Shown: in pieces, positions 1 through 8,003 of the stretch
Layout: the number at the start of each line of letters is the position of its first letter
Position numbering within the stretch: position 1 is the stretch's first letter
Assembly: GCF_042656585.1 (NCBI RefSeq)
Contig: NZ_JBHSPG010000009.1
DNA length: 64,000 nt
Strand: one strand, 5' to 3'
From: Thalassorhabdus alkalitolerans
GTDB lineage: Bacteria; Bacillota; Bacilli; Bacillales; Marinococcaceae
Made by a program: the position numbers and the translations under genes
Notes under the pieces: generated by a model
What the model saw: only the letters and a program-made list of their open reading frames with translations
The model's database searches: none
What the model was told of the DNA's origin: nothing

Positions 1-650
1 TAGATCCGGCGTTTATTCAAAGTTCACCGGCTATTGCATTATCCCAGGCGAAGGCTGAGACACTTCGTATGGGTGAATTTGCTGAAAAAGGGCTCGAGGA
101 AGTCAGGCAGTATGTAAAGACCAATCAAAAGAAGCATGCAGAATTGACCACTCAGTTTGAAGAGGCTATCAATAATTTAGATCGAAAGATTACTGATTAT
201 CTCATCCGCATATCAGAGCGCTCTCTGTCTGATGACAATTCAAGGCTTCATTCAGTTCTTATGGATACCATACGGGATATAGAGCGCGTGGGCGATCATA
301 TGGAGAATGTAATGGAGCTTGTTGATTATCAGTTAACTAATAAAGTATCGCTTTCTGAAGAAGCGATGAATGATTTAGAGGAAATGTTTGACTTGACGAT
401 CCACACATTACAAAATTCTCTTTCTGCCCTTGAGCATGAAAACATAGATATAGCAAAAGAATGTGTACTTCAAGAAGAAGAAATTGATAAAATGGAAAGA
501 AAACTTAGGAAAAAACATATCCTAAGAGTAAATGAAGGACGCTGTTCAGGGTCTGCAGGGATCATTTTCGTAGATTTGGTCAGTAATCTTGAACGGATTG
601 GCGATCATGCCGTGAACATTGCTGAAACGGTTATTTCAGAAAATGAATAA
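1..650 (+). CDS. Na/Pi cotransporter family protein, C-terminal PhoU-like part (5' end outside window)
   Basis: The reading frame is open from base 3 to the TAA at 648-650, so the gene begins before the window. What is visible is an all-helical, charged domain with the PhoU-type repeats 'IRDIERVGDHMENV' (about residue 75 of the visible part onward) and 'VSNLERIGDHAVNIAE' near the C-terminus. Both carry the E(R)xGDH signature of PhoU domains. In the bacterial NptA/YqeW family this domain follows a membrane-embedded Na-dependent phosphate carrier, so the missing N-terminus is expected to hold the transmembrane segments. A stand-alone PhoU is less likely, because the visible frame enters from upstream without a start. 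A terminator follows directly. An internal ATG at 69 lies within the domain linker and is not taken as the start. Confidence 0.8.
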   Translation, partial: DPAFIQSSPAIALSQAKAETLRMGEFAEKGLEEVRQYVKTNQKKHAELTTQFEEAINNLDRKITDYLIRISERSLSDDNSRLHSVLMDTIRDIERVGDHMENVMELVDYQLTNKVSLSEEAMNDLEEMFDLTIHTLQNSLSALEHENIDIAKECVLQEEEIDKMERKLRKKHILRVNEGRCSGSAGIIFVDLVSNLERIGDHAVNIAETVISENE

Positions 651-659
651 TAATGTCAG

Positions 660-686
660 GAGAGGGAGGTTTCCCTCTCTTTTTCT
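660..686 (+). terminator. Rho-independent terminator after the Na/Pi cotransporter gene
   Basis: An inverted repeat with arms AGAGGGA (661-667) and TCCCTCT (672-678), extended by a G-C pair, is followed by a T-rich run at 678-686. The rest of the gap to yqgC (687-960) shows no ORF or clear promoter. Confidence 0.85.
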
Positions 687-972
687 TTGTGAATAAGGGT
701 AGTAAACAACACTTATTAAAGGCTCCTGTAGTGTTCTATGATATTTTCCTTGTTGTCTTATTTACTCAGGCAGACAAATTTTTTCTGAAGTGTTCCATTA
801 TGATTTTAATGCCCTCTTACTACGTCTGAAGTCATGCAGGCCGGGCAGAGAATAGGTTATTACGAATTTGAAAAGGGAAAATGGCGGAAACCACAGCATG
901 CCGTTTCCAGTCAGCATGACGTGCCTTAAGGTTTGAAAGACACTATTCATTCAAGATAAAAGGAGGAGACTT

Positions 973-1458
973 ATGGAAGGGACTTTACTGGTGCTTGCTG
1001 CTATATTTTATTTGCTCGCCTTTGCAGGATTGGTGTATCCAGTGATTCCAGCAGGCGTTGTTTTTGCAGTTTCATTGCTTTTAATAGGATGGGCAGAAGG
1101 TTTTGGCTCGTTAGGGATTTTCTTTTGGGTTATTCAAGGGTTTGTTGCGTTTCTGTTATTCGCCATTGATTCATTAATCAGCATTTTTGGAGTAAAGAGG
1201 AGTGGAGGATCTAACGCCGCCTTATGGGGAAGTGCGATCGGTCTTATTGTTGGGCCTTTTATTATCCCTGTAGTAGGAGTCCTGGTTGGCGCTCTGGCCG
1301 GGGCTGTAATCGGAGAATTAATAACAGGAGGAAAAACGTGGCGTCAAATGGGGAAAGTGGGCTTAAGCTCTGTTGTCGGTTTTGTACTAGGAGTGATTGT
1401 AAAAGGAATGATCCTTGTTATGAACCTTGTTTATTTACTATGGGTGTTTCTCTTTTGA
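973..1458 (+). CDS. yqgC: DUF456 family membrane protein YqgC
   Basis: The product is 161 residues and almost entirely hydrophobic, with about four or five transmembrane segments and glycine-rich stretches ('GPFIIPVVGVLVGALAGAVIGELI') typical of DUF456. The start is set by AAAGGAGGAG at 959-967, correctly spaced before ATG 973. In B. subtilis the homologue also lies just before sodA, and that gene order supports the name. The function of the family is unknown; it resides in the cytoplasmic membrane. A GC-rich hairpin follows. Confidence 0.85.
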   Translation: MEGTLLVLAAIFYLLAFAGLVYPVIPAGVVFAVSLLLIGWAEGFGSLGIFFWVIQGFVAFLLFAIDSLISIFGVKRSGGSNAALWGSAIGLIVGPFIIPVVGVLVGALAGAVIGELITGGKTWRQMGKVGLSSVVGFVLGVIVKGMILVMNLVYLLWVFLF

Positions 1459-1477
1459 TTTAATGATTCAGTGCTGG

Positions 1478-1506
1478 CTTTCTCCCCCTTGTTAGAAGGG
1501 GGAAAG
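1478..1506 (+). terminator. Hairpin after yqgC, weak U-tract
   Basis: Arms CTTTCTCCCCCTT and AAGGGGGAAAG face each other around GTTAG. The following sequence is only moderately T-rich (TTACTTTTT at 1516-1524), so termination is plausible but not certain. Confidence 0.5.
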
Positions 1507-1567
1507 TATGCTATATTACTTTTTGCCCAAGAAAAATTTATACCCCGAAAAAACATTTAAAATATTG

Positions 1568-1597
1568 TTGACGAATGTTAGGTATCCATGGTATTAT
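1568..1597 (+). promoter_or_regulatory. Sigma-A-type promoter of the tRNA cluster
   Basis: TTGACG (1568-1573) and TATTAT (1592-1597) are separated by 18 bp, with a TG one base before the -10 element (extended -10). Transcription would begin near 1604, about 50 nt before tRNA-Asn. Confidence 0.65.
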
Positions 1598-1652
1598 TTT
1601 CATTGTCGCTGAAAGTGATAGAAAAGGTACTTACCACTTTTAAAACAAATAT

Positions 1653-1727
1653 TCCACAGTAGCTCAGTGGTAGAGCTATCGGCTGTTAACCGATCGGTCG
1701 CAGGTTCGAATCCTGCCTGTGGAGCCA
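1653..1727 (+). tRNA. tRNA-Asn(GTT)
   Basis: A full cloverleaf with acceptor TCCACAG/CTGTGGA, anticodon GTT in CTGTTAACC, T-loop GTTCGAAT, discriminator G and encoded CCA. First of four tandem tRNA genes. Confidence 0.95.
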
Positions 1728-1730
1728 TAT

Positions 1731-1807
1731 GGCGGTGTAGCTCAGCTGGCTAGAGCGTACGGTTCATACCCGTGAGGTCGGGGGTTCGATCCCCTCCGCC
1801 GCTACCA
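1731..1807 (+). tRNA. tRNA-Met(CAT), elongator
   Basis: 77 nt with encoded CCA. The acceptor stem GGCGGTG pairs with its 3' partner by Watson-Crick and wobble pairs, and the anticodon is CAT in TTCATACC. It lacks the mismatched first pair and the three G-C anticodon pairs of initiator tRNA, so it is read as the elongator form. Confidence 0.9.
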
Positions 1808-1820
1808 ATATCATTATTAT

Positions 1821-1897
1821 GGCGGTTGTGGCGAAGTGGTTAACGCACCGGATTGTGGTTCCGGCACACATGGGTTCGATTCCCATCAATCGCCCCA
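1821..1897 (+). tRNA. tRNA-His(GTG)
   Basis: Anticodon GTG lies in ATTGTGGTT. The extra 5' G (G-1) characteristic of tRNA-His faces the discriminator C73. The acceptor GCGGTTG pairs with CAATCGC and CCA is encoded. Confidence 0.95.
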
Positions 1898-1909
1898 TGT
1901 CTTGATAAA

Positions 1910-1986
1910 GGACCCTTAGCTCAGTTGGTCAGAGCAGACGGCTCATAACCGTCCGGTCGTAGGTTCGAGTCCTACAGGGTCCACCA
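1910..1986 (+). tRNA. tRNA-Ile2(CAT), expected lysidine-modified
   Basis: 77 nt with CCA and anticodon CAT in CTCATAACC. The body (GGACCCTTAGCTCAGTTGG) matches the tRNA-Ile2 type known from B. subtilis rather than either tRNA-Met. In that class TilS converts C34 to lysidine so that AUA codons are read as Ile. The assignment rests on remembered sequence and needs a tRNA covariance model. Confidence 0.8.
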
Positions 1987-2010
1987 TTAAACAAATACCC
2001 TTTACAACAG

Positions 2011-2040
2011 ACAAACTTAACCAGTTTGTTTTTTTGTTTT
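2011..2040 (+). terminator. Terminator of the tRNA cluster
   Basis: ACAAAC (2011-2016) and GTTTGT (2024-2029) form a short stem followed by a T-rich run (2029-2040). Confidence 0.6.
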
Positions 2041-2227
2041 GGAAAAAGAAAAAAATTATAAAACCATACACTTTGTGTTTAACACGGTGGTGGAGAGGGA
2101 ATGTTACATAAGCTGGACTTCTTAAGAGTCAAGCTAATTTGTTGAAAAAAAAGTAGTGTTTTGGTAACGTTGTATTTGGAAAACTTATGAAACAATCCGA
2201 TTTCATGAGTCAACCCTTATGCTGGTT

Positions 2228-2263
2228 TTGGCATCAAGACACAAGAGACTATAATTGTTATCA
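2228..2263 (+). promoter_or_regulatory. sodA promoter with a Fur/PerR-like box over the -10
   Basis: TTGGCA (2228-2233), a 16-bp spacer and TATAAT (2250-2255) form a sigma-A promoter. The -10 lies inside CTATAAT-T-GTTATCA (2249-2263), a 7-1-7 arrangement resembling the Fur (TGATAATnATTATCA) and PerR (TTATAATnATTATAA) boxes of Bacillus. The promoter is seen directly; metal or peroxide control is inferred. Confidence 0.5.
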
Positions 2264-2283
2264 TTCGAAGGAGGAGATTGAAC

Positions 2284-2895
2284 ATGGCAAAACATGAACT
2301 TCCAGAACTTCCGTATGAACCTAATGCACTAGAACCACACATTGATGAGGAAACGATGAAAATTCATCATGGGAAACATCATAATACTTACGTAACGAAA
2401 CTTAATGCTGCACTTGAAGGCCAGGACGAACTTGCAAACAAAAGCGTTGAGGAGTTAATCAGTGACTTGGACTCTGTTCCATCTGACATCCGCAATGCAG
2501 TAAGAAACAATGGCGGCGGTCACGCTAACCACTCTCTTTTTTGGAACCTTTTAAGCCCTAATGGCGGCGGCGAACCAACAGGAGCACTAGCTGACGCTAT
2601 CAGCAGCAAGTTTGGAAGCTTCGACAACTTTAAGGAAGAATTCAAAAATGCGGGTATTGGCCGCTTTGGCTCTGGTTGGGCTTGGCTCGTACTTGATAAT
2701 GGAGAATTAGCGGTTGAAGATACACTAAATCAAGATTCTCCAATCATGGAAGGAAAAACTCCTCTCCTGGGAATTGACGTTTGGGAGCATGCTTACTACC
2801 TTAAGTATCAAAACCGTCGTCCTGACTACATCGAAGCATTCTGGAATGTAGTAAACTGGGAAGAAGTAGGAAAGCGTTACGAAGAAGCAAAATAA
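2284..2895 (+). CDS. sodA: Manganese superoxide dismutase
   Basis: 203 residues, the usual length for Mn/Fe-SOD, converting superoxide to peroxide and oxygen in the cytosol. The N-terminus 'HELPELPYEPNALEPHI' carries the first metal His. 'HHGKHHNTYV', 'NNGGGHANHSLFW' with the second His, and 'DVWEHAYYLKYQNRRPDY' with the metal Asp and His are all present. The Mn-type 'GSGWAWL' and 'LLGIDVWEHAYY' are intact. The ATG at 2284 is preferred over the in-frame TTG at 2278, because AAGGAGG (2268-2274) is 9 bases before it. It is monocistronic between its own promoter and a strong terminator. Confidence 0.95.
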   Translation: MAKHELPELPYEPNALEPHIDEETMKIHHGKHHNTYVTKLNAALEGQDELANKSVEELISDLDSVPSDIRNAVRNNGGGHANHSLFWNLLSPNGGGEPTGALADAISSKFGSFDNFKEEFKNAGIGRFGSGWAWLVLDNGELAVEDTLNQDSPIMEGKTPLLGIDVWEHAYYLKYQNRRPDYIEAFWNVVNWEEVGKRYEEAK

Positions 2896-2904
2896 TTTAA
2901 TGGA

Positions 2905-2932
2905 AGCCTGCCGATTTATCGGCAGGCTTTTT
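2905..2932 (+). terminator. Terminator of sodA
   Basis: A perfect 10-bp stem, AGCCTGCCGA (2905-2914) with TCGGCAGGCT (2919-2928), loop TTTA, then a T run. Confidence 0.95.
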
Positions 2933-3030
2933 ATATGTACGTTCTGTAAGACTTCAAGGGCTACAAAAGGATATTAATGAATAACCGGATTCTTTAGTGA
3001 AACACTACCGGTAAGGTGGTGTAGTGGGCC

Positions 3031-4320
3031 ATGAAGACTTCGGTAAAAAAGAAATTGCTGGGCAATGTGAGTGTTTCCAAGGATCTAACGCTGCTGTTGA
3101 CTATCGGCGGGTTATATGCCTTGGCGATTGCCCTTTCTAATACTTTTGTTAATGTCTATTTGTGGAAACAGTCTGGTGAATTTAGAGATATTGCATTATA
3201 TCAATTTGCTTGTGCCCTTATTCAGCCGTTCGCGTTTTATCTTGCCGGATGGTGGACCAAGAGAGTGGATAGAATTGTCGTATTACGTTTTGGGATTGCT
3301 ATCCTTTCTTTGTTTTATTTTGCCGTTCTTTATATCGGGGAGCAGGCAAGCAGTTACCTTCTGTTATTAGGAGGACTCCTTGGGGTCGGGTTTGGATTTT
3401 ATTGGATGGCATTTAATGTATTGACCTTCGAAATTACCGAGCCGGACACTAGAGATTTTTTCAACGGTTTTTTCGGGCTATTATCCTCTTTTGCAGGTAT
3501 GGTGGGACCTTTCAGTGCAGGAGCTCTCATTACGTTGCTGCCTGAATTAACCGGATATCATGTCATCTTTGCTGTTTCACTACTGCTTTTTCTGGCAGCG
3601 GTTTTTTTAAGTCTGAGGCTCAGTCGGAGAATAGCCAAAGGAGCAATCAGGGTCAAGCAGGTCTGGAAAAGAAGAAAAGAAGATACAAGCTGGAATGGCA
3701 TACTCTGGGCTCATTATTTTCAGGGGCTGAGAGAAGGGATCTTTGTATTTGTCATTGTTCTGTGGGTATACACTGCTTCAGGCAGTGAGATGGCTCTTGG
3801 GACATATGGCCTTATTACCTCCTCTATATCATTTTTTTGCTATTATTTTGTCAGCCGGTTAATAAAAAAGGAATACCGTAAAAAAGGTATCTTTATAGGC
3901 GGGTTATTCTTATATGCAGCAATTTTTCTCATTATCCCTGAGCCCAGTTTTACAAGGCTTATTATATACGGGATTATCATTTCTGCAGCTTACCCGCTGT
4001 TGTTAGTCCCATATGTATCTTTAACCTATGACGTCATCGGCAGGGCATGGAATGCCGCCAAAATGAGAGTGGAGTATCTTCTAGTTCGTGAATTTTTTGT
4101 AAATGGAGGCAGAATTACTTCTATAGCTGTATTTTTAATAGCTGTGTCCTTATGGGAAGCACAACAAGTTATTCCATGGCTGCTGGCTGTCTTTGGGGCT
4201 GGTCATTTTGCTATGTATTTTGTCATTAAGGGAGTGCCTCTTACTAATTCTTCACCCTCTGATACATCCCCCCAAAACCCTGTGCTGAAACCAGACAATG
4301 AAGGGGAAAATCCTGTGTAA
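3031..4320 (+). CDS. yqgE: Major facilitator superfamily transporter (YqgE-like)
   Basis: 429 residues with about twelve hydrophobic segments and a basic loop in the middle ('RLSRRIAKG...KRRKEDTS'), the layout of an MFS permease. The substrate cannot be read from the sequence. AAGGTGGTG (3013-3021) places the start at ATG 3031. B. subtilis has an MFS gene, yqgE, at the same place between sodA and pbpA, which is the basis of the name. The C-terminus is a polar, proline-rich tail. No terminator is evident before the next gene, but 136 bases separate the two. Confidence 0.75.
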   Translation: MKTSVKKKLLGNVSVSKDLTLLLTIGGLYALAIALSNTFVNVYLWKQSGEFRDIALYQFACALIQPFAFYLAGWWTKRVDRIVVLRFGIAILSLFYFAVLYIGEQASSYLLLLGGLLGVGFGFYWMAFNVLTFEITEPDTRDFFNGFFGLLSSFAGMVGPFSAGALITLLPELTGYHVIFAVSLLLFLAAVFLSLRLSRRIAKGAIRVKQVWKRRKEDTSWNGILWAHYFQGLREGIFVFVIVLWVYTASGSEMALGTYGLITSSISFFCYYFVSRLIKKEYRKKGIFIGGLFLYAAIFLIIPEPSFTRLIIYGIIISAAYPLLLVPYVSLTYDVIGRAWNAAKMRVEYLLVREFFVNGGRITSIAVFLIAVSLWEAQQVIPWLLAVFGAGHFAMYFVIKGVPLTNSSPSDTSPQNPVLKPDNEGENPV

Positions 4321-4456
4321 TTTCCATTCTTTCTTCACCTATGCTTTAAGGTATGTGATACAATAAATACGTTGCAAGATAATGGGGCGCCCGGAAAACA
4401 GGTGTCTCTTTCTATTGCAGTAAGAATGAGAAGGATGGAGAGGGAAATAAAGAGGC

Positions 4457-6550
4457 ATGCCTAAACTGAAGCAAAAGAAAAACCACGTGCCGTATCGTTT
4501 AAATGTATTGTTTTTCGGTGTATTTATTTTATTTTCAGCTTTAATTCTTCGTTTGGGCTTTGTCCAAATTGTTGAAGGAGAAAATTATATTAGAGACCTT
4601 GAAGGTACAAACAGTGCAAGTGCACGCATAGATGCCCCAAGAGGGCTTATGTATGACCGACATGGAAATGTAGCTGTAAATAACGAGTTAGTTTTGTCTC
4701 TTACCTATACAAACAGGCCGGGGGTTTCCAATGAAGAACGAATTGAAGTAGCAGAGCGCCTGAGTGAATTTATTGAAGTAGATACAGACAAGGTTACAGA
4801 TCGTGATCTTAGAGACTTCTGGCTAATTACAAATGACGAAGAAGCGCAGGAGCTGATTACTCCAGAAGAGCTTTCGGCTTTAGAAGACAATGAACTCTAT
4901 CAGCTTCAGCTGGAACGAATCCCTGATGGGGAGCTGGAATCTTTTTCACAGGCTGAGATGAAAGTAGCTGCTATTTGGCGTGAAATGACGGGTGGATACC
5001 ACCATTCGCCTCACCGTGTTAAGCAAGGAATTGAAGTGGAGGAAGCACACCAAATCAGTGAACGCTTGGATGAACTTCCTGGTGTTGACTTGTACCGTGA
5101 TGCACAGCGTAATTATGTATATGGCGACACATTCCCAAGATTTTTTGGCAGTACTGGCTCAATTCCAAGAGAAGGCATAGATTCTTACTTAGCCAGGGGA
5201 TATGACCGTTCTGATGAAGTAGGAACCAGCTTTCTTGAAAGTCAGTATGAAGAGGTACTCAGAGGACAAAAAGGTGTCTTGGAAGCAGGCTCTGGCAACC
5301 TTGCTAACGCAACAGTGGAAAACCCGGGGAAACGGGGGAATGACCTAGTCTTAACACTGGATATGGAACTGCAGCAAGAAGTAGAAAATATTATAAAAGA
5401 AGAAGTGGAAAGCTCACAGGGAACTTTTATAAATGATCCTGAGGCTTATGTAGTGATGATGGAACCACAGACAGGAGATATTTTATCCATTGCTGGATAC
5501 GGAGACCATTTAGGAGCGGTTTCCCGTTCATTTGAAGCCGGGTCAACTGTTAAAGCAGCAACAGTGGCGGTTGGACTTGAAACCGAAGTGATACAGCCCG
5601 GAAGTATTATCCATGACAGGCCGATCAGTCTTCCTCAGACCCCTACAATGAGGTCTGTAAGGAATATGGGAAGTATAAACGAATTAACGGCTCTGGAACG
5701 ATCATCAAACATTTACATGGCTGAAATTGCAATGAGAATGGCAGGCTATGATTATGGTCGTGAATGCTGCTGGGAAGATGTAGAGGGAGCTTATCAAACC
5801 TTTAGAAATTACTTTAATCAATTTGGTCTTGGTATAGAGACAGGCATTGATCTTCCTTCAGAATCAACCGGTATTGTAGGAAGCGGGAATATGCCAGGTA
5901 ATCTTCTCTATTTAAGTTTTGGACAGTTTGATACCTATACGCCGCTGCAGCTGGCTCAATATATCTCGACGATTGCAAATGATGGGTACCGTATGCAGCC
6001 CAGACTGGTCAAAGAAATACGCCAGCCAAGCGAGGACAATGATTCACTAGGCCCTATTTCCAGCCAGTTAGAGCCAAAAGTTCTAAACCGAGTGGACATA
6101 CAGCCTGAATATCTGGACAGAGTACAGGAAGGCTTATGGAGAGTGATGAACGGCTCACAGGGAACGGCAAGATCCCACTTCATCTCTGCTAATTATGTAG
6201 CGGCTGGAAAGACAGGTACGGCCCAAATTAGTGTCAGGAGCGACCGGACAGGAAATGTAGTTCAAGGAAACAATCAGGCATTAGTAGGATATGCCCCTTA
6301 TGAAAACCCGGAGGTAGCCTTTGCTGTTATTGTTCCATATGTGCAAAGGGATACTTCTGGGGGACGCACCGGGCTGGCCAATACGATCGCCCGTAAATCC
6401 CTGGATGCATATTTTGAATTAAAGGAAGAACGTCCTCATCAGCTACCTGAAGAGACTAATGAGGAAACCCTGGAAGATCCTGAAGACCTTGAAGAATTTG
6501 AAGAGCTTGAAGAGCTTGAAGAGCTAGTAGAAACTGCTACTGAGAACTAG
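4457..6550 (+). CDS. pbpA: Class B penicillin-binding protein (PBP2, transpeptidase)
   Basis: 697 residues. A cytoplasmic basic start is followed by one membrane anchor (about residues 15-37), a PBP dimerisation domain and a C-terminal transpeptidase domain. The three active-site motifs are visible: SxxK as 'GSTVK' (about residue 370), SxN as 'SSN' (about 417) and KTG as 'AGKTGTAQ' (about 585). It cross-links peptidoglycan outside the membrane; the B. subtilis homologue PbpA serves lateral wall and spore outgrowth. The last 35 residues form an acidic tail with a repeated EELEEL unit, encoded by an imperfect 9-bp tandem repeat (about 6495-6527). Unlike in B. subtilis, no pst phosphate operon follows. 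Confidence 0.92.
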   Translation: MPKLKQKKNHVPYRLNVLFFGVFILFSALILRLGFVQIVEGENYIRDLEGTNSASARIDAPRGLMYDRHGNVAVNNELVLSLTYTNRPGVSNEERIEVAERLSEFIEVDTDKVTDRDLRDFWLITNDEEAQELITPEELSALEDNELYQLQLERIPDGELESFSQAEMKVAAIWREMTGGYHHSPHRVKQGIEVEEAHQISERLDELPGVDLYRDAQRNYVYGDTFPRFFGSTGSIPREGIDSYLARGYDRSDEVGTSFLESQYEEVLRGQKGVLEAGSGNLANATVENPGKRGNDLVLTLDMELQQEVENIIKEEVESSQGTFINDPEAYVVMMEPQTGDILSIAGYGDHLGAVSRSFEAGSTVKAATVAVGLETEVIQPGSIIHDRPISLPQTPTMRSVRNMGSINELTALERSSNIYMAEIAMRMAGYDYGRECCWEDVEGAYQTFRNYFNQFGLGIETGIDLPSESTGIVGSGNMPGNLLYLSFGQFDTYTPLQLAQYISTIANDGYRMQPRLVKEIRQPSEDNDSLGPISSQLEPKVLNRVDIQPEYLDRVQEGLWRVMNGSQGTARSHFISANYVAAGKTGTAQISVRSDRTGNVVQGNNQALVGYAPYENPEVAFAVIVPYVQRDTSGGRTGLANTIARKSLDAYFELKEERPHQLPEETNEETLEDPEDLEEFEELEELEELVETATEN

Positions 6551-6640
6551 AAGAGCAAGAACAGGGGCGAGGAAGAACGTTCCCCTTAAAAAGACGGAGT
6601 TTCTATCTCAATCGTTTCCTCTTTCCTTTCAGTGACGATA

Positions 6641-6680
6641 AAAAGGTCGCAAACCTCACCATGGGGTTTGCGACCTTTTT
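6641..6680. terminator. Bidirectional terminator between pbpA and the minus-strand pair
   Basis: A perfect 15-bp stem (6641-6655 with 6665-6679), with A-rich 5' and T-rich 3' flanks, can stop transcription from both sides. Confidence 0.9.
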
Positions 6681-6715
6681 AATTACCGTATCCGCTTATT
6701 TGTTTGGAGGCACAA

Positions 6716-7177
6716 TCAGGTAATCACCTCTATAATTTCATCTGCACTCATGGAACTCTTTAGTTCATAACTTCCTGTTTTAATGGAATGAGTAACCTCT
6801 TTATCGGCCATTTTGGCTTGGAATGAGTCGGCATCTTGAATTATATGCAGAGCTTCAAGAGTTTGAGCTACTTCCTTACTGTTCATGCCTTTTTCTATTT
6901 GTAAGATTGTTATGTAAATCTGCTCTTCTTCAAGAGAGTCAGAAGAAGATTCATTCTGCGCTATCAGATTTTCTTCGTATTCGGTTTTTTCCCAAACAAG
7001 GTAGCCGTTGGATTCCAGACTTTCTACCATTTCCAAAGTGCTTGGCTGGTAGGCAGAACCTTCAGCATGGTCACCTTGAGAGGAGGGGATGATGTCTGTG
7101 TAAAAATATAGTACAGCCAGGAAAGCCGAAACGGTAAACCAGCCAGCAGCAAAATTTCTCATACCAGGCTTCGTCAC
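6716..7177 (-). CDS. Membrane-anchored protein with a short MltG/YceG-like subdomain
   Basis: 153 residues starting at GTG 7177, placed by GAGGTGA (complement of 7183-7189). One hydrophobic segment (about residues 7-27) anchors it, followed by an acidic extracellular linker. The last 50 residues, 'SKEVAQTLEALHIIQDADSF' through 'IKTGSYELKSSMSADEIIEV', resemble the N-terminal LysM-like subdomain of the endolytic transglycosylase MltG ('..AG.Y.L...M...EI'). The catalytic MltG domain is absent, so an enzymatic role is unlikely; wall binding is only an inference. B. subtilis has a small gene of similar design (yqzC/yqzD) in this neighbourhood. It lies 20 bases downstream of the next minus-strand gene and is probably co-transcribed with it. 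Confidence 0.7.
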   Translation of the reverse strand: MTKPGMRNFAAGWFTVSAFLAVLYFYTDIIPSSQGDHAEGSAYQPSTLEMVESLESNGYLVWEKTEYEENLIAQNESSSDSLEEEQIYITILQIEKGMNSKEVAQTLEALHIIQDADSFQAKMADKEVTHSIKTGSYELKSSMSADEIIEVIT

Positions 7178-7196
7178 TTATGTCACCTCGTTACCT

Positions 7197-7526
7197 TCAC
7201 AATAATCTTTGAACTTCTTCTTCGGTAAGTCTCATCTTTTGAGCAATATCCTGAACGTCAAGTCCCTCATTTACAAATTGGCTGGCTTCCTCTTTAAGCT
7301 TCGCAGTCCCAGTGCTTCCTTTTGAGAACACAGGATTTGCGCTGCTGCTTAAAAGCTCTTCCTCGAGTACCTTAACTTTCTTTTTCAGTTTATAAAGTTC
7401 TGTTAAATGAGTTATGGACAGGTCCTCAATTTGTTTTTCTGTTTCTTTGATTGTATCTTTTCCACAGAAAGACAGGATGAACAACCCAAGTCCTATGGAC
7501 AGTAAAATAATAATCATCCATTCCAT
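7197..7526 (-). CDS. Small membrane-anchored protein with helix-turn-helix-like C-terminus
   Basis: 109 residues from ATG 7526, preceded by GGGAGATG. A longer start at 7577 is rejected because it lacks an SD. A single transmembrane segment (residues 2-20) is followed by a coiled coil ('KETEKQIEDLSITHLTELYK'). The C-terminal motif 'FVNEGLDVQDIAQKMRLTEEEVQRLL' reads like a sigma-70 region-4 or HTH-type helix pair. A similar architecture (DUF6115/YqzD-like) occurs at this place in other Bacillaceae, as far as I recall. The function is unknown. Followed closely by the MltG-like gene. Confidence 0.65.
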   Translation of the reverse strand: MEWMIIILLSIGLGLFILSFCGKDTIKETEKQIEDLSITHLTELYKLKKKVKVLEEELLSSSANPVFSKGSTGTAKLKEEASQFVNEGLDVQDIAQKMRLTEEEVQRLL

Positions 7527-7629
7527 GCAAGCTTCATCTCCCAATAAATATAAAGTGATAATGCTAATATTATACACGCAAAATAGCGGGAAAAGGAAAA
7601 ACTTCGCAAGAAGTTTTCATTATATCAAC

Positions 7630-7658
7630 TTGATTGTCACCCATCAATTTGCTATTAT
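7630..7658 (+). promoter_or_regulatory. rpmG promoter
   Basis: TTGATT (7630-7635), a 17-bp spacer and TATTAT (7653-7658). The promoter lies 42 bases before the rpmG start. Confidence 0.6.
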
Positions 7659-7699
7659 TGAAAAGTATGATTAATGATTGTTGGTAGGGAGGGAAAAAC

Positions 7700-7849
7700 A
7701 TGCGCGTACAAGTGACTTTAGCCTGCACAGAATCAGGAGACCGCAACTATATTACTTCAAAAAACAAGCGTACAAACCCTGAGCGTATTGAATTGAAAAA
7801 ATACAGTCCACGTTTGAAGAAACATACTCTTCACCGTGAAACAAAGTAA
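7700..7849 (+). CDS. rpmG: 50S ribosomal protein L33, form lacking the zinc ligands
   Basis: 49 residues, the family's normal length, beginning MRVQVTLACTESGDRNYIT and ending KKHTLHRETK. It binds 23S rRNA near the E site. The zinc-binding form has two CxxC pairs. Here the first pair reads CTES and the second site is KKYSPRLKK, so three of the four cysteines are replaced and only Cys9 remains. It therefore corresponds to a 'C minus' paralogue, although it lies at the locus of B. subtilis rpmGA, which is C plus. GGTAGGGAGGG precedes the start. Too short for many gene callers. Confidence 0.93.
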   Translation: MRVQVTLACTESGDRNYITSKNKRTNPERIELKKYSPRLKKHTLHRETK

Positions 7850-7851
7850 GC

Positions 7852-7883
7852 AGCAGGAAATTTATTCCTCTGCTTCTTTTTTC
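7852..7883 (+). terminator. Terminator of rpmG
   Basis: AGCAGGAA pairs with TTCC..TGCT around a short loop (two-base bulge), followed by TCTTTTTT. Confidence 0.75.
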
Positions 7884-8003
7884 TTTGTCCTCTTTTAGCT
7901 AGGATGGGACTGGGGCAGTAGTAACCTTGTAATCATACTCATTAAAAGAGGGTAAGGAATTTTAAGAATGTGGTTGAATTGGAGGTAGAGGCAGGGGATA
8001 ACG

